Positions 43,969 to 52,438 of a stretch of 64,000 bases of DNA are shown here, piece by piece (the first letter of the stretch is position 1; each line of letters opens with the position of its first letter). The notes beneath the pieces are model-generated. The model did not search any database. It saw nothing but the letters and a program-made list of their open reading frames with translations, and was not told the DNA's origin. Position numbers and translations under genes: made by a program. The stretch is from Halomonas sp. Y3 (GTDB lineage: Bacteria > Pseudomonadota > Gammaproteobacteria > Pseudomonadales > Halomonadaceae): assembly GCF_024137965.1 (NCBI RefSeq), contig NZ_CP099975.1, positions 310,001 to 374,000 of the forward strand. Direction: 5' to 3'.

Positions 43969-45572
43969 TTGCCCTCCTTGGTGAGCAAGAGGCCCACGGA
44001 CAGGCTGGAGAACACCACGATGGCGGCGGCAAAGGGAGCCGCTTCGGCCAGCATGCCTTCCGAGGTGCGAGTGAAGACGGTCACGGCCAGGGTCGTGTAG
44101 CCGGTGGGGGCCAGCAGGAAGGTGATCGGCAGCTCCTTCATGCACAGCACGAAGACCAGCACCACGCCGGCCAGGATGCCGCGGCGCAGGCGCGGGAAGA
44201 TCACGTGGGTGAAGGTGCTGATGGGGCCGTGGCCCAGGGAGTGGGCGGCCTCCTCCATGCTCGGCCGGGTCTGCAGAAGGGCGCTGCGGATCGGGCCCAG
44301 CGCCAGCGCCAGGGAGGCCATGGCCCAGGCGATGATCAGCATCGCCAGGGTCTGGTAGAGGAAGGGCGCGGTACGCAGGGAGAAGAACACCATGGCCAGC
44401 GCCAGGGCCAGCGGCGGAATCGCATAGCCGATATAGGCGGAGCGCTCCACCAGGGTGGCAAAGGGTGAACGGTAGCGCACCGTCAGGAAGGCGATGGGCA
44501 GGGCAAAGGCCGCGGCCAGCAGGGCCGCCGGCAGGGCCGCGCCGGCGGAGCGCAGCAGGGTGCCGGGCACCCTGGCGAAGAAGCTGAGGTCAGGCGGTGC
44601 CAGCAGCAGCCAGTAGGCCAGGATCATCACCGGCAGGCCGATGGAGGCGGTAAACAGCGCCACCAGGTAGGGCCAGGCCAGGAAGCGTGCCCGGCCGAGC
44701 GGCTGGGGCGTCAGCGGGCGGGCCACGCCGGTGCCGATGCGCGCCAGCTTGCGCTTCACCACCAGGCTGTCGAGCATCACGAAGCAGGTGGCCAGCGCCA
44801 GCAGCATCAGCGCCAGCCAGGCGGCGTAGACGCGGTCGAAGGCGCCGGAGTACTGGGTGTAGATGGCGTAGCTGAAGGCCTCGTAGCGCATCAGCGCCAC
44901 GGCGCCGAAGTCGCCCAGCACGTAGAGGGTGATCACCAGCCAGCCGGCCATCAGCGCCGGCATCAGGTGGGGCAGGGTCACCCGGCGGAAGATCTCGCCG
45001 CGGGAGTAGCCCAGGCTCCGCGCGCTCTCCTCGAGGTTGCCGTCCAGGCCGCCCAGGGCAGCGCGCAGGTTCAGAAACAGGTAGGGGAAGGTATAGAGGG
45101 CCAGGGCCAGGGTGGCGCCCCAGTAGCCCTGGAGGCGTGGCAGCTGGAAGCCGGTCAGCTGGGCCAGCACTCCGTAGTTGCCGCCCAGCCCGATCAGCGC
45201 ATAGGCCATCACATAGCCGGGCACCGCCAGAGGCATCACCCCCAGCACGGTCAGGGTCCTCTTGAAGCGGATATCGGTGCGGGTGACCAGCCAGGCCAGC
45301 GGAAAGGCCATCAGGGTGGTCAGCGCCACCACCCCGGCGGCCAGGGCCAGGGTGTTGATCAGCAGCTGCAGGTTGCGGGGGCGGAACACCAGGTCGACCA
45401 GGGTGGCGCTGTCGGCCTCGAAGGCCCGCAGTCCCAGATAGACCAGAGGCACCAGCATGGCCCCTGCCGCGATCAGCGAGGGCAGCAGGATATGCAGCGG
45501 AACGCCGCGCGGCAGCAGCCGGGGAAAGCCCGGTGCGCGGCGCGGCGAAGTGGTCGGGTGCGTCTGGTTCAT
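43965..45572 (-). CDS. fbpB: Iron(III) ABC transporter permease, two-domain
   Basis: 535 residues with about twelve membrane segments. The sequence is two fused permease halves: the first has the EAA-type loop EESARSLGYSRGEIFRRVTL, the second EEAAHSLGHGPISTFTHVIF. Fused permeases of this kind serve FbpA-type ferric iron importers. It lies between the binding protein and ATPase genes, overlapping the latter by four bases. A hairpin separates it from fbpA, a common way to keep the binding protein in excess. Confidence 0.9.
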   Translation of the reverse strand: MNQTHPTTSPRRAPGFPRLLPRGVPLHILLPSLIAAGAMLVPLVYLGLRAFEADSATLVDLVFRPRNLQLLINTLALAAGVVALTTLMAFPLAWLVTRTDIRFKRTLTVLGVMPLAVPGYVMAYALIGLGGNYGVLAQLTGFQLPRLQGYWGATLALALYTFPYLFLNLRAALGGLDGNLEESARSLGYSRGEIFRRVTLPHLMPALMAGWLVITLYVLGDFGAVALMRYEAFSYAIYTQYSGAFDRVYAAWLALMLLALATCFVMLDSLVVKRKLARIGTGVARPLTPQPLGRARFLAWPYLVALFTASIGLPVMILAYWLLLAPPDLSFFARVPGTLLRSAGAALPAALLAAAFALPIAFLTVRYRSPFATLVERSAYIGYAIPPLALALAMVFFSLRTAPFLYQTLAMLIIAWAMASLALALGPIRSALLQTRPSMEEAAHSLGHGPISTFTHVIFPRLRRGILAGVVLVFVLCMKELPITFLLAPTGYTTLAVTVFTRTSEGMLAEAAPFAAAIVVFSSLSVGLLLTKEGK

Positions 45573-45589
45573 GATGTCTCGTCAGTCAG

Positions 45590-45615
45590 GACCTGCCGCC
45601 CATGGGCGGCAGGTC
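45590..45615 (-). promoter_or_regulatory. Intercistronic hairpin between fbpA and fbpB
   Basis: GACCTGCCGCC pairs with GGCGGCAGGTC across a CATG loop. No T-run follows, so it probably stabilises the fbpA end of the message or lowers read-through. Confidence 0.6.
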
Positions 45616-45625
45616 GCGGCAGGGC

Positions 45626-46624
45626 TTACAGCAGGCCGGCCTCGCGCAGCAGGTTGAGGGTGCCCTCGAGGTCCTCGAGGTCGTCCAGGTCGATCTGCGG
45701 GGAGACCTCCAGCAGGCGGTCGAAGTCCTCGAGCACCGGGTTCTGAATCACGTCGCGGGTGACCGGGTACTCATAGACGTTGCCGGTGAAGTACTGCTGG
45801 GCGGCGGGGGAGAGCAGGAAGCGCACGAACTCCACGGCGGCCTCCTGGTTGCTGCTGCTCTCCAGCACCGCGATGCCGGCCACGTTCACCAGGTTGCCGA
45901 TGTCGCCGTCGGCGAAGAAGGCCTGTTCCACCGGGAACTCGGCGTCGGAGCCCAGGAAGCGGGGCAGGTAGTAGCTGTTGACCAGGGCGAAGTCCACTTC
46001 ACCGTCGGCGATGCCCTGGACCTGGGTGGTGTTGTTGCGGAAGGTCACGGCGCCGTTGTCCTTCATGCCCTCGAGCCATTCGAGGGTGCGCTCGTCACCG
46101 TGCTCCACGCGCATGGCGGTGATAAAGGACTGGAAGGAGCCGTTGGTGGGCGCCCAGCCCACGCGGCCCTCAAAGCGCTCGTCGGTGAGGTCGAAGACGC
46201 TCTCGGGCAGCTCATCCTCGCTGGTCCGCTCCGGGGAGTAGGCGACTACCCGGGCGCGGCCGCTGGCGGCGACCCAGTTGCCGGTTTCGCTGGTATAGAT
46301 GCCGGGCAGGCCTTCGTAGATGTCCTCGGGCAGCGCGGCCAGCAGGCCGGCCTTGCTCAGGGCCCCCATGGCGCCGGCGTCCTGGCCCCAGTAGAGGTCG
46401 GCGGGAGAGCGGCTGCCCTCCTCCTGCAGCAGCACCGCCAGCTGGGCGGTGTCGCCGTAGCGCACGGCGACGCTGATGCCGGTGTTCTTCTCGAACTGGG
46501 AGATGATCGGTTCGACCATGGACTCGCCGCGGCCGGAGTAGAGGGTCAGGTCGGCGGCGGATGCCAGGGGCGCGGCCAGCAGGGTGGCGGCAACGGCGGC
46601 GGAGGCGAACAGAGACTTCTGCAT
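45626..46624 (-). CDS. fbpA: Iron(III)-binding periplasmic protein
   Basis: 332 residues with a signal peptide (MQKSLFASAAVAATLLAAPL, cut near ASA-ADL). The mature start ADLTLYSGRGESMVEPIISQ, the RARVVAYSPER segment and the paired tyrosines in VNSYYLPRF match ferric-binding FbpA proteins, where the tyrosines hold iron. It delivers iron to the FbpB permease. It is the first gene of the operon, with a Fur-like site about 105 bases upstream. Base use is GC-rich like the host. Confidence 0.92.
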   Translation of the reverse strand: MQKSLFASAAVAATLLAAPLASAADLTLYSGRGESMVEPIISQFEKNTGISVAVRYGDTAQLAVLLQEEGSRSPADLYWGQDAGAMGALSKAGLLAALPEDIYEGLPGIYTSETGNWVAASGRARVVAYSPERTSEDELPESVFDLTDERFEGRVGWAPTNGSFQSFITAMRVEHGDERTLEWLEGMKDNGAVTFRNNTTQVQGIADGEVDFALVNSYYLPRFLGSDAEFPVEQAFFADGDIGNLVNVAGIAVLESSSNQEAAVEFVRFLLSPAAQQYFTGNVYEYPVTRDVIQNPVLEDFDRLLEVSPQIDLDDLEDLEGTLNLLREAGLL

Positions 46625-46728
46625 GTCTGGATGATCCTGTCGTTGGCGATTTTGGATCCGCTCTGCGGCGGTTAAGGTTCCACTGCCAGTCTTGGTCTAT
46701 CGGCACGATAGCAAAATTCTTGTCTGCT

Positions 46729-46747
46729 GCAAATGATAATGATACGC
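46729..46747. promoter_or_regulatory. Fur box upstream of fbpA
   Basis: GCAAATGATAATGATACGC matches the 19-base Fur consensus at 13 positions, including the central ATGATAAT. It lies in the fbpA leader, so iron repression is expected. Confidence 0.72.
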
Positions 46748-46807
46748 AAAAGGGTTTTCATGACATGCGTCAACACTTCTTGCTGCCGACTCGTTCCCTG
46801 CAACAAA

Positions 46808-46840
46808 GGGCGCCCGCCGTGCATGGCACGGCGGGCGCCC
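46808..46840 (-). terminator. Intrinsic terminator after dctM
   Basis: A perfect 15-bp stem (46,808-46,822 with 46,826-46,840) and three-base loop, followed on the minus strand by TTTGTTG. Confidence 0.85.
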
Positions 46841-46862
46841 TTATCGACGGCAGTGAGCGGCC

Positions 46863-48197
46863 TCAGTAGCCGAGCAGCGCCGACGGCAGGCCGGTGACCA
46901 GCACCGGGAAGAAGGCCATCAGCAGGCAGGCGAGCACGATCAGCGCCACGAAGGGCAGCACCGCCTTGTAGAGATCGACGATCTCCACCCCCTTGGGCGA
47001 GACCCCCTTCATGTAGAAGAGCGCATAGCCGAACGGCGGCGTCAGGAAGGAGGTCTGCAGCACCACCGCCACCATCACCACGAACCACAGCACGTCGACG
47101 CCCATGTCGGCGACGATCGGCAGCATGATCGGGAAGCTCAGCAGCACGATGCCGGTCCAGTCCAGGAACATGCCCAGCAGGAACACCAGGAACAGCATGA
47201 AGATCAGCGCCCCCACGGTGCCGCCGGGCATCGCCATGACCAGGTCGTTGATCACCGTCATGCCGCCGCCCCGGGAGAAGACCCCGGTGAAGGCGGTGGC
47301 CCCCACCAGCACCAGCATCACCATGGTGGTGGTCTTGCCCGCCTCGATCAGGGTGCGAAAGCAGGTCGTGAGCTTGCGGTCGCCGAAGATCAGGAACAGC
47401 AGGAAGGCGATACCGACGCCGATGGCCGAGGCCTCGGTGGCGGTGGCGATACCGGTGAACAGCGAGCCCAGCACGCCGAGGATCAGCGCCATGGGGGGCA
47501 GCACGTACTTGGCCAGCATGACCAGCAGCTGCCCGGTCGAGGTCTCGGCACGCTCCTCGGCGGGCACCGGCGGGCCGTAGCTCGGCTTGATAAAGCAGAT
47601 CGTCAGCACATAGAGGGCGTACATGGTGCCCAGCATCACCCCCGGCACCAGGGCGCCGGCGAACAGCGCGCCCACCGAGACCGGCGAGTAGCTGGCCATC
47701 AGGATCAGCATGATGCTCGGCGGAATCAGGATGCCCAGGCAGCCGCTGGCCATGATCACCCCGGTGCTGAGCTCCTTGTTGTAGCCGTGTTTGAGCATCG
47801 GGACCAGCGCGATCATGCCCATCACCGCGATGGAGGCGCCGACGATGCCGGTGGTGGCGGCCAGCAGCACCGAGACGATGACCACGGTGAGCGCCAGGCC
47901 GCCGCGCAGGTTGGCCAGCAGCAGGCGCATCACCGCGAACATCTTCTCGGTGACCCCGGAGTCGTTGAGGAAGCGCGCCATCAGCACGAAGAGGGGAATG
48001 GCCACCAGGACATAGTTGTCCATGGCGTTGCCATAGATGTTGTTGATGATGGTGCCGAGCACGCGCTCGCCGGGGCCCAGGTAGGCGCCGATGACGGCGA
48101 CGCCGCCCAGCACGAAGGCCAGCGGGTGGCCCATGAACAGGCCGATCAGCAGCCCGCCGAACATCACCAGGGTGAGCAGTTCGGGACTCAGGTTCAT
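46863..48197 (-). CDS. dctM: TRAP transporter large permease
   Basis: 444 residues, very hydrophobic, with about twelve membrane segments. Typical DctM parts are PLFVLMARFLNDSGVTEKMF, ASGCLGILIPPSIMLILMA, and FLTPPFGYALFYMKG near the end. It is the sodium-coupled transport subunit that takes substrate from the DctP protein. The start overlaps the dctQ stop by four bases. In this TRAP group the substrates are often keto or hydroxy acids; the sequence does not define which. Confidence 0.92.
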   Translation of the reverse strand: MNLSPELLTLVMFGGLLIGLFMGHPLAFVLGGVAVIGAYLGPGERVLGTIINNIYGNAMDNYVLVAIPLFVLMARFLNDSGVTEKMFAVMRLLLANLRGGLALTVVIVSVLLAATTGIVGASIAVMGMIALVPMLKHGYNKELSTGVIMASGCLGILIPPSIMLILMASYSPVSVGALFAGALVPGVMLGTMYALYVLTICFIKPSYGPPVPAEERAETSTGQLLVMLAKYVLPPMALILGVLGSLFTGIATATEASAIGVGIAFLLFLIFGDRKLTTCFRTLIEAGKTTTMVMLVLVGATAFTGVFSRGGGMTVINDLVMAMPGGTVGALIFMLFLVFLLGMFLDWTGIVLLSFPIMLPIVADMGVDVLWFVVMVAVVLQTSFLTPPFGYALFYMKGVSPKGVEIVDLYKAVLPFVALIVLACLLMAFFPVLVTGLPSALLGY

Positions 48198-48694
48198 GCG
48201 CTCTCCTCCCGCAGCTGCTGGATGGCACGGATGACGATGGCAATGGCCTGCAGGCAGATCAGGAAGGCCGCCACCACGATGACGCCCTTGATCGGGTAGA
48301 CCGGAATCGACACCACCCCGTAGGTGGTCTCGCCGCGGCTGTAGGAGCGCATGAAGAAGCTCCAGCCGAGCGTCAGCAGCATGTAGATGAAGGGCACGAA
48401 GAAGATCAGGTAGCCGAGGATCTCGACGACGGCCTGCTTCTTGCGCGAGAGCAGGCGCTTGAGCACGTCGACCTCGACGTGGGCGTGATGGCGCAGGCCG
48501 TAGGCGGCCAGCAGCATGAAGTGGGCGCCGAACAGCATCTTGGTGATGTCGAAGGCCCAGTCGCTGGGCCGCCCGGTAAAGAAACGCAGGGCGATATCGT
48601 AGAGCACCACCAGGGTGATGACGGCGATCAGCGGCGCGATGATCCGCCCGAACACCTCGTTGAGCGTATCGATCGCCTTGGCAATCGCATTCAT
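48194..48694 (-). CDS. dctQ: TRAP transporter small permease
   Basis: 166 residues with four membrane segments. It starts MNAIAKAIDTLNEVFGRIIA; FDITKMLFGAHFMLLAAYGL and HHAHVEVDVLKRLLSRKKQ are typical of DctQ proteins. It forms the membrane part together with DctM, with which it overlaps by four bases. A gap with a hairpin separates it from the binding protein gene dctP. Confidence 0.9.
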   Translation of the reverse strand: MNAIAKAIDTLNEVFGRIIAPLIAVITLVVLYDIALRFFTGRPSDWAFDITKMLFGAHFMLLAAYGLRHHAHVEVDVLKRLLSRKKQAVVEILGYLIFFVPFIYMLLTLGWSFFMRSYSRGETTYGVVSIPVYPIKGVIVVAAFLICLQAIAIVIRAIQQLREESA

Positions 48695-48722
48695 GGGAAC
48701 AGTCTCCGGCGTCGGAACGCAG

Positions 48723-48748
48723 GCCGCCCCGGGCGGGGCCGGGGCGGC
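48723..48748 (-). promoter_or_regulatory. Intercistronic hairpin between dctP and dctQ
   Basis: GCCGCCCC pairs with GGGGCGGC across a 10-base GC-rich loop, just after the dctP stop on the minus strand. It probably limits read-through, as in the fbpA-fbpB gap. Confidence 0.5.
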
Positions 48749-48758
48749 GGCAGGGGCC

Positions 48759-49862
48759 TTACAGGCAGGCTTCGATCTCTTCCAGGGACGGCAGGTCGTC
48801 CATGACGCGGCTCATGTTGAACGGCGCGGAGATATCACGCCAGGTCGCGTAGTGCTCCAGATAGCTGATCATGGAGTGGTAGACCTTGGCGTGATCCGGG
48901 TGCTCGCAGGCGCCGCGCAGGATCACTTCGTTGGTGATCCCCTGGATGCGCTCGAGCTCCTCCTCGGAGAGCGGATGGATCTGCACGCCCGCCTCGATGA
49001 AGTTCTCGGTGCCCTCGGTGGAGCCGCGCTCGGACCAGGCCAGCGACCAGGCCATGGTGGCGTCGGCGGCGATCTTCAGCTTCTCCTGGGTCTCCTCGGA
49101 GAGGGCGTCCCAGGCGTCCTTGTTGATCATTACCCCGAAGACGCTGGCGGACTGGTGCCAGCCGGGCACCGACCAGTGCTCGACCACTTCGGCGAAGCCG
49201 GCATTGTAGTCCACGCCCGGGGTAGAGAACTCGGCGGCGTCGACCACGCCGCGCTCCACCGCCTGGTAGATCTCGCCGCCGGCCAGGTTGACCTGGGAGC
49301 CGCCGAGCTGCTCGAGCACGCGACCCTGGTCACGGCCGGAGAGGCGCAGACGCTTGCCGTCCAGGTCGGCCAGGCTCTCGATGGGGGTGCGGCCCATGAA
49401 GCCGGATTCGTTGTTGGTGATGCCGTAGGGCAGGTAGACCATGTTGTACTGGCCGTAGATCTCCTGGTAGAGGTCCCAGCCGCCCCACTGCTGGATCCAG
49501 TTCAGGTAGTCCACGCCGTTGAAGAGCATGGTGGTGGTCGCCAGCGGCGAGAAGGCCGGGTTGCGGCCCGCCCAGTAGCCGGGCCAGTCGCCCGCGGCCT
49601 CGATGCTGCCGGTCTCGGTGGCGTCGAACACCTCGGTGCCGGGCATCAGGGTGCCGCCGGCGCGGAATTCGATCGTCAGCTCGTCACCGGCCAGCTTGTT
49701 GACCATGTCGGCCCAGTGGCGGTCGATCTGGATCAGGTCCAGGCTGTCCGGCCAGGTGGTGGTCATGGTCCAGCGTTCCTGGGCCTGGGCGGTAGTGGAG
49801 AGGGCGGCCAGGGCCACGCCGGCGGCCAGGCCGGTGAGGGCGAACTGGGTCATCTTCTTCAT
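48759..49862 (-). CDS. dctP: TRAP transporter substrate-binding protein
   Basis: 367 residues with a signal peptide (MKKMTQFALTGLAAGVALAA, cut near AQA-QER). WTMTTTWPDSLDLIQIDRHW, RAGGTLMPGTEVFDATETG, IDAGHW-like EAAGDWPGYWAG, LADLDGKRLRLSGRDQGRVL and GVVDAAEFSTPGVDYNAGFA are in line with keto-acid-type (TakP-like) TRAP binding proteins. It captures the substrate in the periplasm. It heads the dctP-dctQ-dctM operon. Substrate class is a guess from recalled TakP sequences. Confidence 0.88.
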   Translation of the reverse strand: MKKMTQFALTGLAAGVALAALSTTAQAQERWTMTTTWPDSLDLIQIDRHWADMVNKLAGDELTIEFRAGGTLMPGTEVFDATETGSIEAAGDWPGYWAGRNPAFSPLATTTMLFNGVDYLNWIQQWGGWDLYQEIYGQYNMVYLPYGITNNESGFMGRTPIESLADLDGKRLRLSGRDQGRVLEQLGGSQVNLAGGEIYQAVERGVVDAAEFSTPGVDYNAGFAEVVEHWSVPGWHQSASVFGVMINKDAWDALSEETQEKLKIAADATMAWSLAWSERGSTEGTENFIEAGVQIHPLSEEELERIQGITNEVILRGACEHPDHAKVYHSMISYLEHYATWRDISAPFNMSRVMDDLPSLEEIEACL

Positions 49863-49988
49863 GTGGTGCTCCCTGTGCGGGCTATTGGTGTTGGTCGAGA
49901 AGACGTTGCGGGTGCCGGGCCACCCCCTGTTGTGTCACCTTGGTGGGGCGGCGGCGCCTGCGTCCGGCAGTTGACCGGTCGGGCAGGC

Positions 49989-50020
49989 GTGGCAGCCTAG
50001 CCAAGCTAGCACGCTGCCAC
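49989..50020. promoter_or_regulatory. Inverted repeat in the dctP/tmcA divergent region
   Basis: GTGGCAGC (49,989) pairs with GCTGCCAC (ending 50,020), and inside it CTAGC pairs with GCTAG. It lies upstream of dctP and could be an operator for a TRAP-operon regulator. Confidence 0.4.
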
Positions 50021-50093
50021 TGTCATAATCGATAGCCTGCTGGAGACGCCTCCTGGGGTGCCAATACGGTGGGGGCGATGCCTCGGGGAGTGC

Positions 50094-50112
50094 TGATTAT
50101 CATTTTTTATCA
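50094..50112. promoter_or_regulatory. Possible Fur-like site upstream of tmcA
   Basis: TGATTATCATTTTTTATCA is AT-rich inside GC-rich DNA and holds GATTATCATT on one arm. Fur match is partial; it could equally be a plain promoter element. Confidence 0.3.
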
Positions 50113-50210
50113 GTGTGTTAAGAGCTTGCTGGGGTGCCGGAGATGAGGCCGGCAGCGTTGAATGAGGCGAGCATTGCGACCATGGTCGTAGATGCTGTCG
50201 GGAGGAATGC

Positions 50211-52403
50211 ATGGGGAAAGCCGCTGAGGGTGAGCCTCTCCTGAGGGAGCGGGTAGCAGCGCTCGTTGATCGGGCCGGCGCGCTGGCGCGTCAGCGCTGG
50301 CGCGGCCTGATATGGCTGACCGGCGAGGCCCCGGCCTGCCGCGCCGCGGCCCTGGCGCTGTGGCAGGCCGGGGTCTGGCGAGCTCCGCTCTGGGTGGCCC
50401 CCGAAGCGCCGCCGGGGCTGGCCGACGGGGAGCGCCTGGCACCGGGCAGGGCTCGCACTCGCCTGGGCGGCGAGCAGGACCTGCTGGTGGTGGATGCGGT
50501 GTCCGAGGGTGCCGGCTTCGACCCCGACGCCTTCGGTGCCCTGGCAGGCACCCTGCGCGCCGGCGGGCTGCTGGTGCTGATGACCCCGCCGGACTGGGGC
50601 GCGCGCCCCGATGCCGACTACGCCCGCCTGGCCGAGCACCCGTTTCTGCCGGAGCGGCTCAGCGCCCGCTACCTGGCGCGCCTGGCGCGTCTGCTGGGCG
50701 ATGCTGCCGAGGTGATCCGCTGGCGGGCGGGGGAGGCACCTCTCCTGCCGCCCCTGTGCGAGGCGGCCCCGGCGGTGCTGGCCCCCGCTGGGGATCCCGA
50801 CTGCCTGACCGCCGATCAGGCCGAGGCGGTGGCGCGGCTGGTGGGGCAGCGTCGGCGGCGCCCGTTGGTTATTACCGCCGACCGCGGTCGCGGCAAGAGC
50901 GCGGCCCTGGGCATTGCCTGTGCCCGCCTGCTGGCCGCCGGCGAGCGCGAGGTGCTGGTCACCGCCCCGCGCCCCTCGGCGGTGGAGAGCCTGTTCGAGC
51001 GCCTGGCGGCGCTCTGCCCCGAAGGGCAGCGCCAGGGCACCCAGTTCTGCCTGGCAGAGCGGCGGGTGCGCTTCGTGGCGCCTGATGAGCTCACCCGCCA
51101 GGCTCGCCTGGGCGAGGTCGGCGGTGCCGGCGCCCGGCTGCTGGTGGACGAGGCGGCGGCGATCCCCGCCGCTCTGCTCGGCGAGTGGCTGGGCGCCTTC
51201 CCGCGCATCGCCTTCGCCACCACGCTGCACGGCTATGAGGGCTCCGGGCGCGGCTTCGCGGTGCGCTTTCTACCGCGGCTTACGCGGGAGGCGCCCGGCT
51301 GGCAGGGCGTGCACCTGGGCGAACCGATCCGCTGGGCGGCGGATGATCCCCTGGAGAGGCTGATCAACCGGCTGCTGCTGCTGGACGCCGAGCCGTTGGC
51401 GCCGCCGCCGGAGGCTGAGGCGGTCTGGCAACGGGTGACGCCCGCCGAGCTGGCGGAAGATGAACCCCTGCTGCGCTCGCTCTTCGGCCTGCTGGTGCAG
51501 GCCCACTACCGCACCACGCCTTCGGACCTGCGCCGCCTGCTGGATGGCCCCGGCGCCGGCATCGGGGCGCTGATGGCCGATCGCTCCCCGCTGGGTGTGG
51601 TACTCACCGGCGACGAGGGGGGCTTCGATGCCGAGCTGGCCGAACGGGTGGCCCGCGGCGAGCGCCGCCCCCGCGGGCACCTGATGGCCCAGTCGTTGGC
51701 CGCCCACGCCGGCAGCCGGGAGGCGCTGACGGCCAGGCTGCGTCGCGTGGTGCGTATCGCCGTGGCGGAGCCCCAACGACGCGCCGGGCTTGGCTGGCGG
51801 CTGATCGAGGCGGAGGCGGAGCGGTCTGGCCGGGAGGGCATCGACCTGCTGGGCTCGAGCTTCGGCGCCGAACCCGGGCTGCTTGCCTTCTGGCGCTCCC
51901 TGGGATTTGTCACCCTGCGCCTGGGGCTGACCCGGGAGACCGCCACCGGAGAGCATGCGGTGATGGTGGCGCGCCCGCTGACCGAGCAGGGCGAGGCGCT
52001 GGTGGCAGGGCTCGCCGCGCGCTTCCAGCGAGCCCTGCCGGGGCTCTTGGCCTTCGAGCTGTGCGAGCTGGAACCTGAGGTTGCTGCCGCCCTGCTGGCG
52101 GAAGGGGCGGGCTCGGCGCCGGGCGCCGATGACCGCCGCGACGCCGAGGATGTGGCCTTCGCGCAGCGAGAGCCGGCCTTGGCCCGTCCGGCACTGCAGG
52201 CGCTGGTGCGCCACGCTCTGGCCCGCGGCGTGCCGGCAAGCGATGCCTCGCTCTGCCTGCTGGTGGCCTGGGGGTTCCAGGGCTCGAGCGCCGAGCGGCT
52301 GGCCGCCCGGCTCGGCGTCTCCGGGCGCCGGGAGGTCACCGCCCGGCTGCGCCAGGCCGTGGCGGCGCTGGTTGAGGCCACTTCCCCTGCCAGCATGGGC
52401 TGA
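50211..52403 (+). CDS. tmcA: tRNA(Met) cytidine acetyltransferase
   Basis: 730 residues. The N-terminal DUF1726-like region is followed by a helicase-like ATPase (Walker A VITADRGRGKSAALG; LLVDEAAAIPAALL) and a GNAT acetyltransferase region with VRIAVAEPQRRAGLGWRL. A C-terminal tRNA-binding part contains SLCLLVAWGFQGSSAERLA. This is the TmcA layout. It makes N4-acetylcytidine at the wobble position of elongator tRNA-Met using acetyl-CoA and ATP. The ATG at 50211 follows GGGAGGAATGC. It begins a + strand pair with pepD. Confidence 0.92.
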   Translation: MGKAAEGEPLLRERVAALVDRAGALARQRWRGLIWLTGEAPACRAAALALWQAGVWRAPLWVAPEAPPGLADGERLAPGRARTRLGGEQDLLVVDAVSEGAGFDPDAFGALAGTLRAGGLLVLMTPPDWGARPDADYARLAEHPFLPERLSARYLARLARLLGDAAEVIRWRAGEAPLLPPLCEAAPAVLAPAGDPDCLTADQAEAVARLVGQRRRRPLVITADRGRGKSAALGIACARLLAAGEREVLVTAPRPSAVESLFERLAALCPEGQRQGTQFCLAERRVRFVAPDELTRQARLGEVGGAGARLLVDEAAAIPAALLGEWLGAFPRIAFATTLHGYEGSGRGFAVRFLPRLTREAPGWQGVHLGEPIRWAADDPLERLINRLLLLDAEPLAPPPEAEAVWQRVTPAELAEDEPLLRSLFGLLVQAHYRTTPSDLRRLLDGPGAGIGALMADRSPLGVVLTGDEGGFDAELAERVARGERRPRGHLMAQSLAAHAGSREALTARLRRVVRIAVAEPQRRAGLGWRLIEAEAERSGREGIDLLGSSFGAEPGLLAFWRSLGFVTLRLGLTRETATGEHAVMVARPLTEQGEALVAGLAARFQRALPGLLAFELCELEPEVAAALLAEGAGSAPGADDRRDAEDVAFAQREPALARPALQALVRHALARGVPASDASLCLLVAWGFQGSSAERLAARLGVSGRREVTARLRQAVAALVEATSPASMG

Positions 52404-52438
52404 GTAAGGTAGGCCGGTTATCGTGGAGCAGACATCTC

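Larger units (their letters stand above)
49863..50210. other. Divergent promoter region between dctP and tmcA
   Basis: There is no gene. It contains a hairpin at 49,989-50,020 and an AT-rich Fur-like sequence at 50,094-50,112. Promoters for both flanking operons should lie here. Confidence 0.6.
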
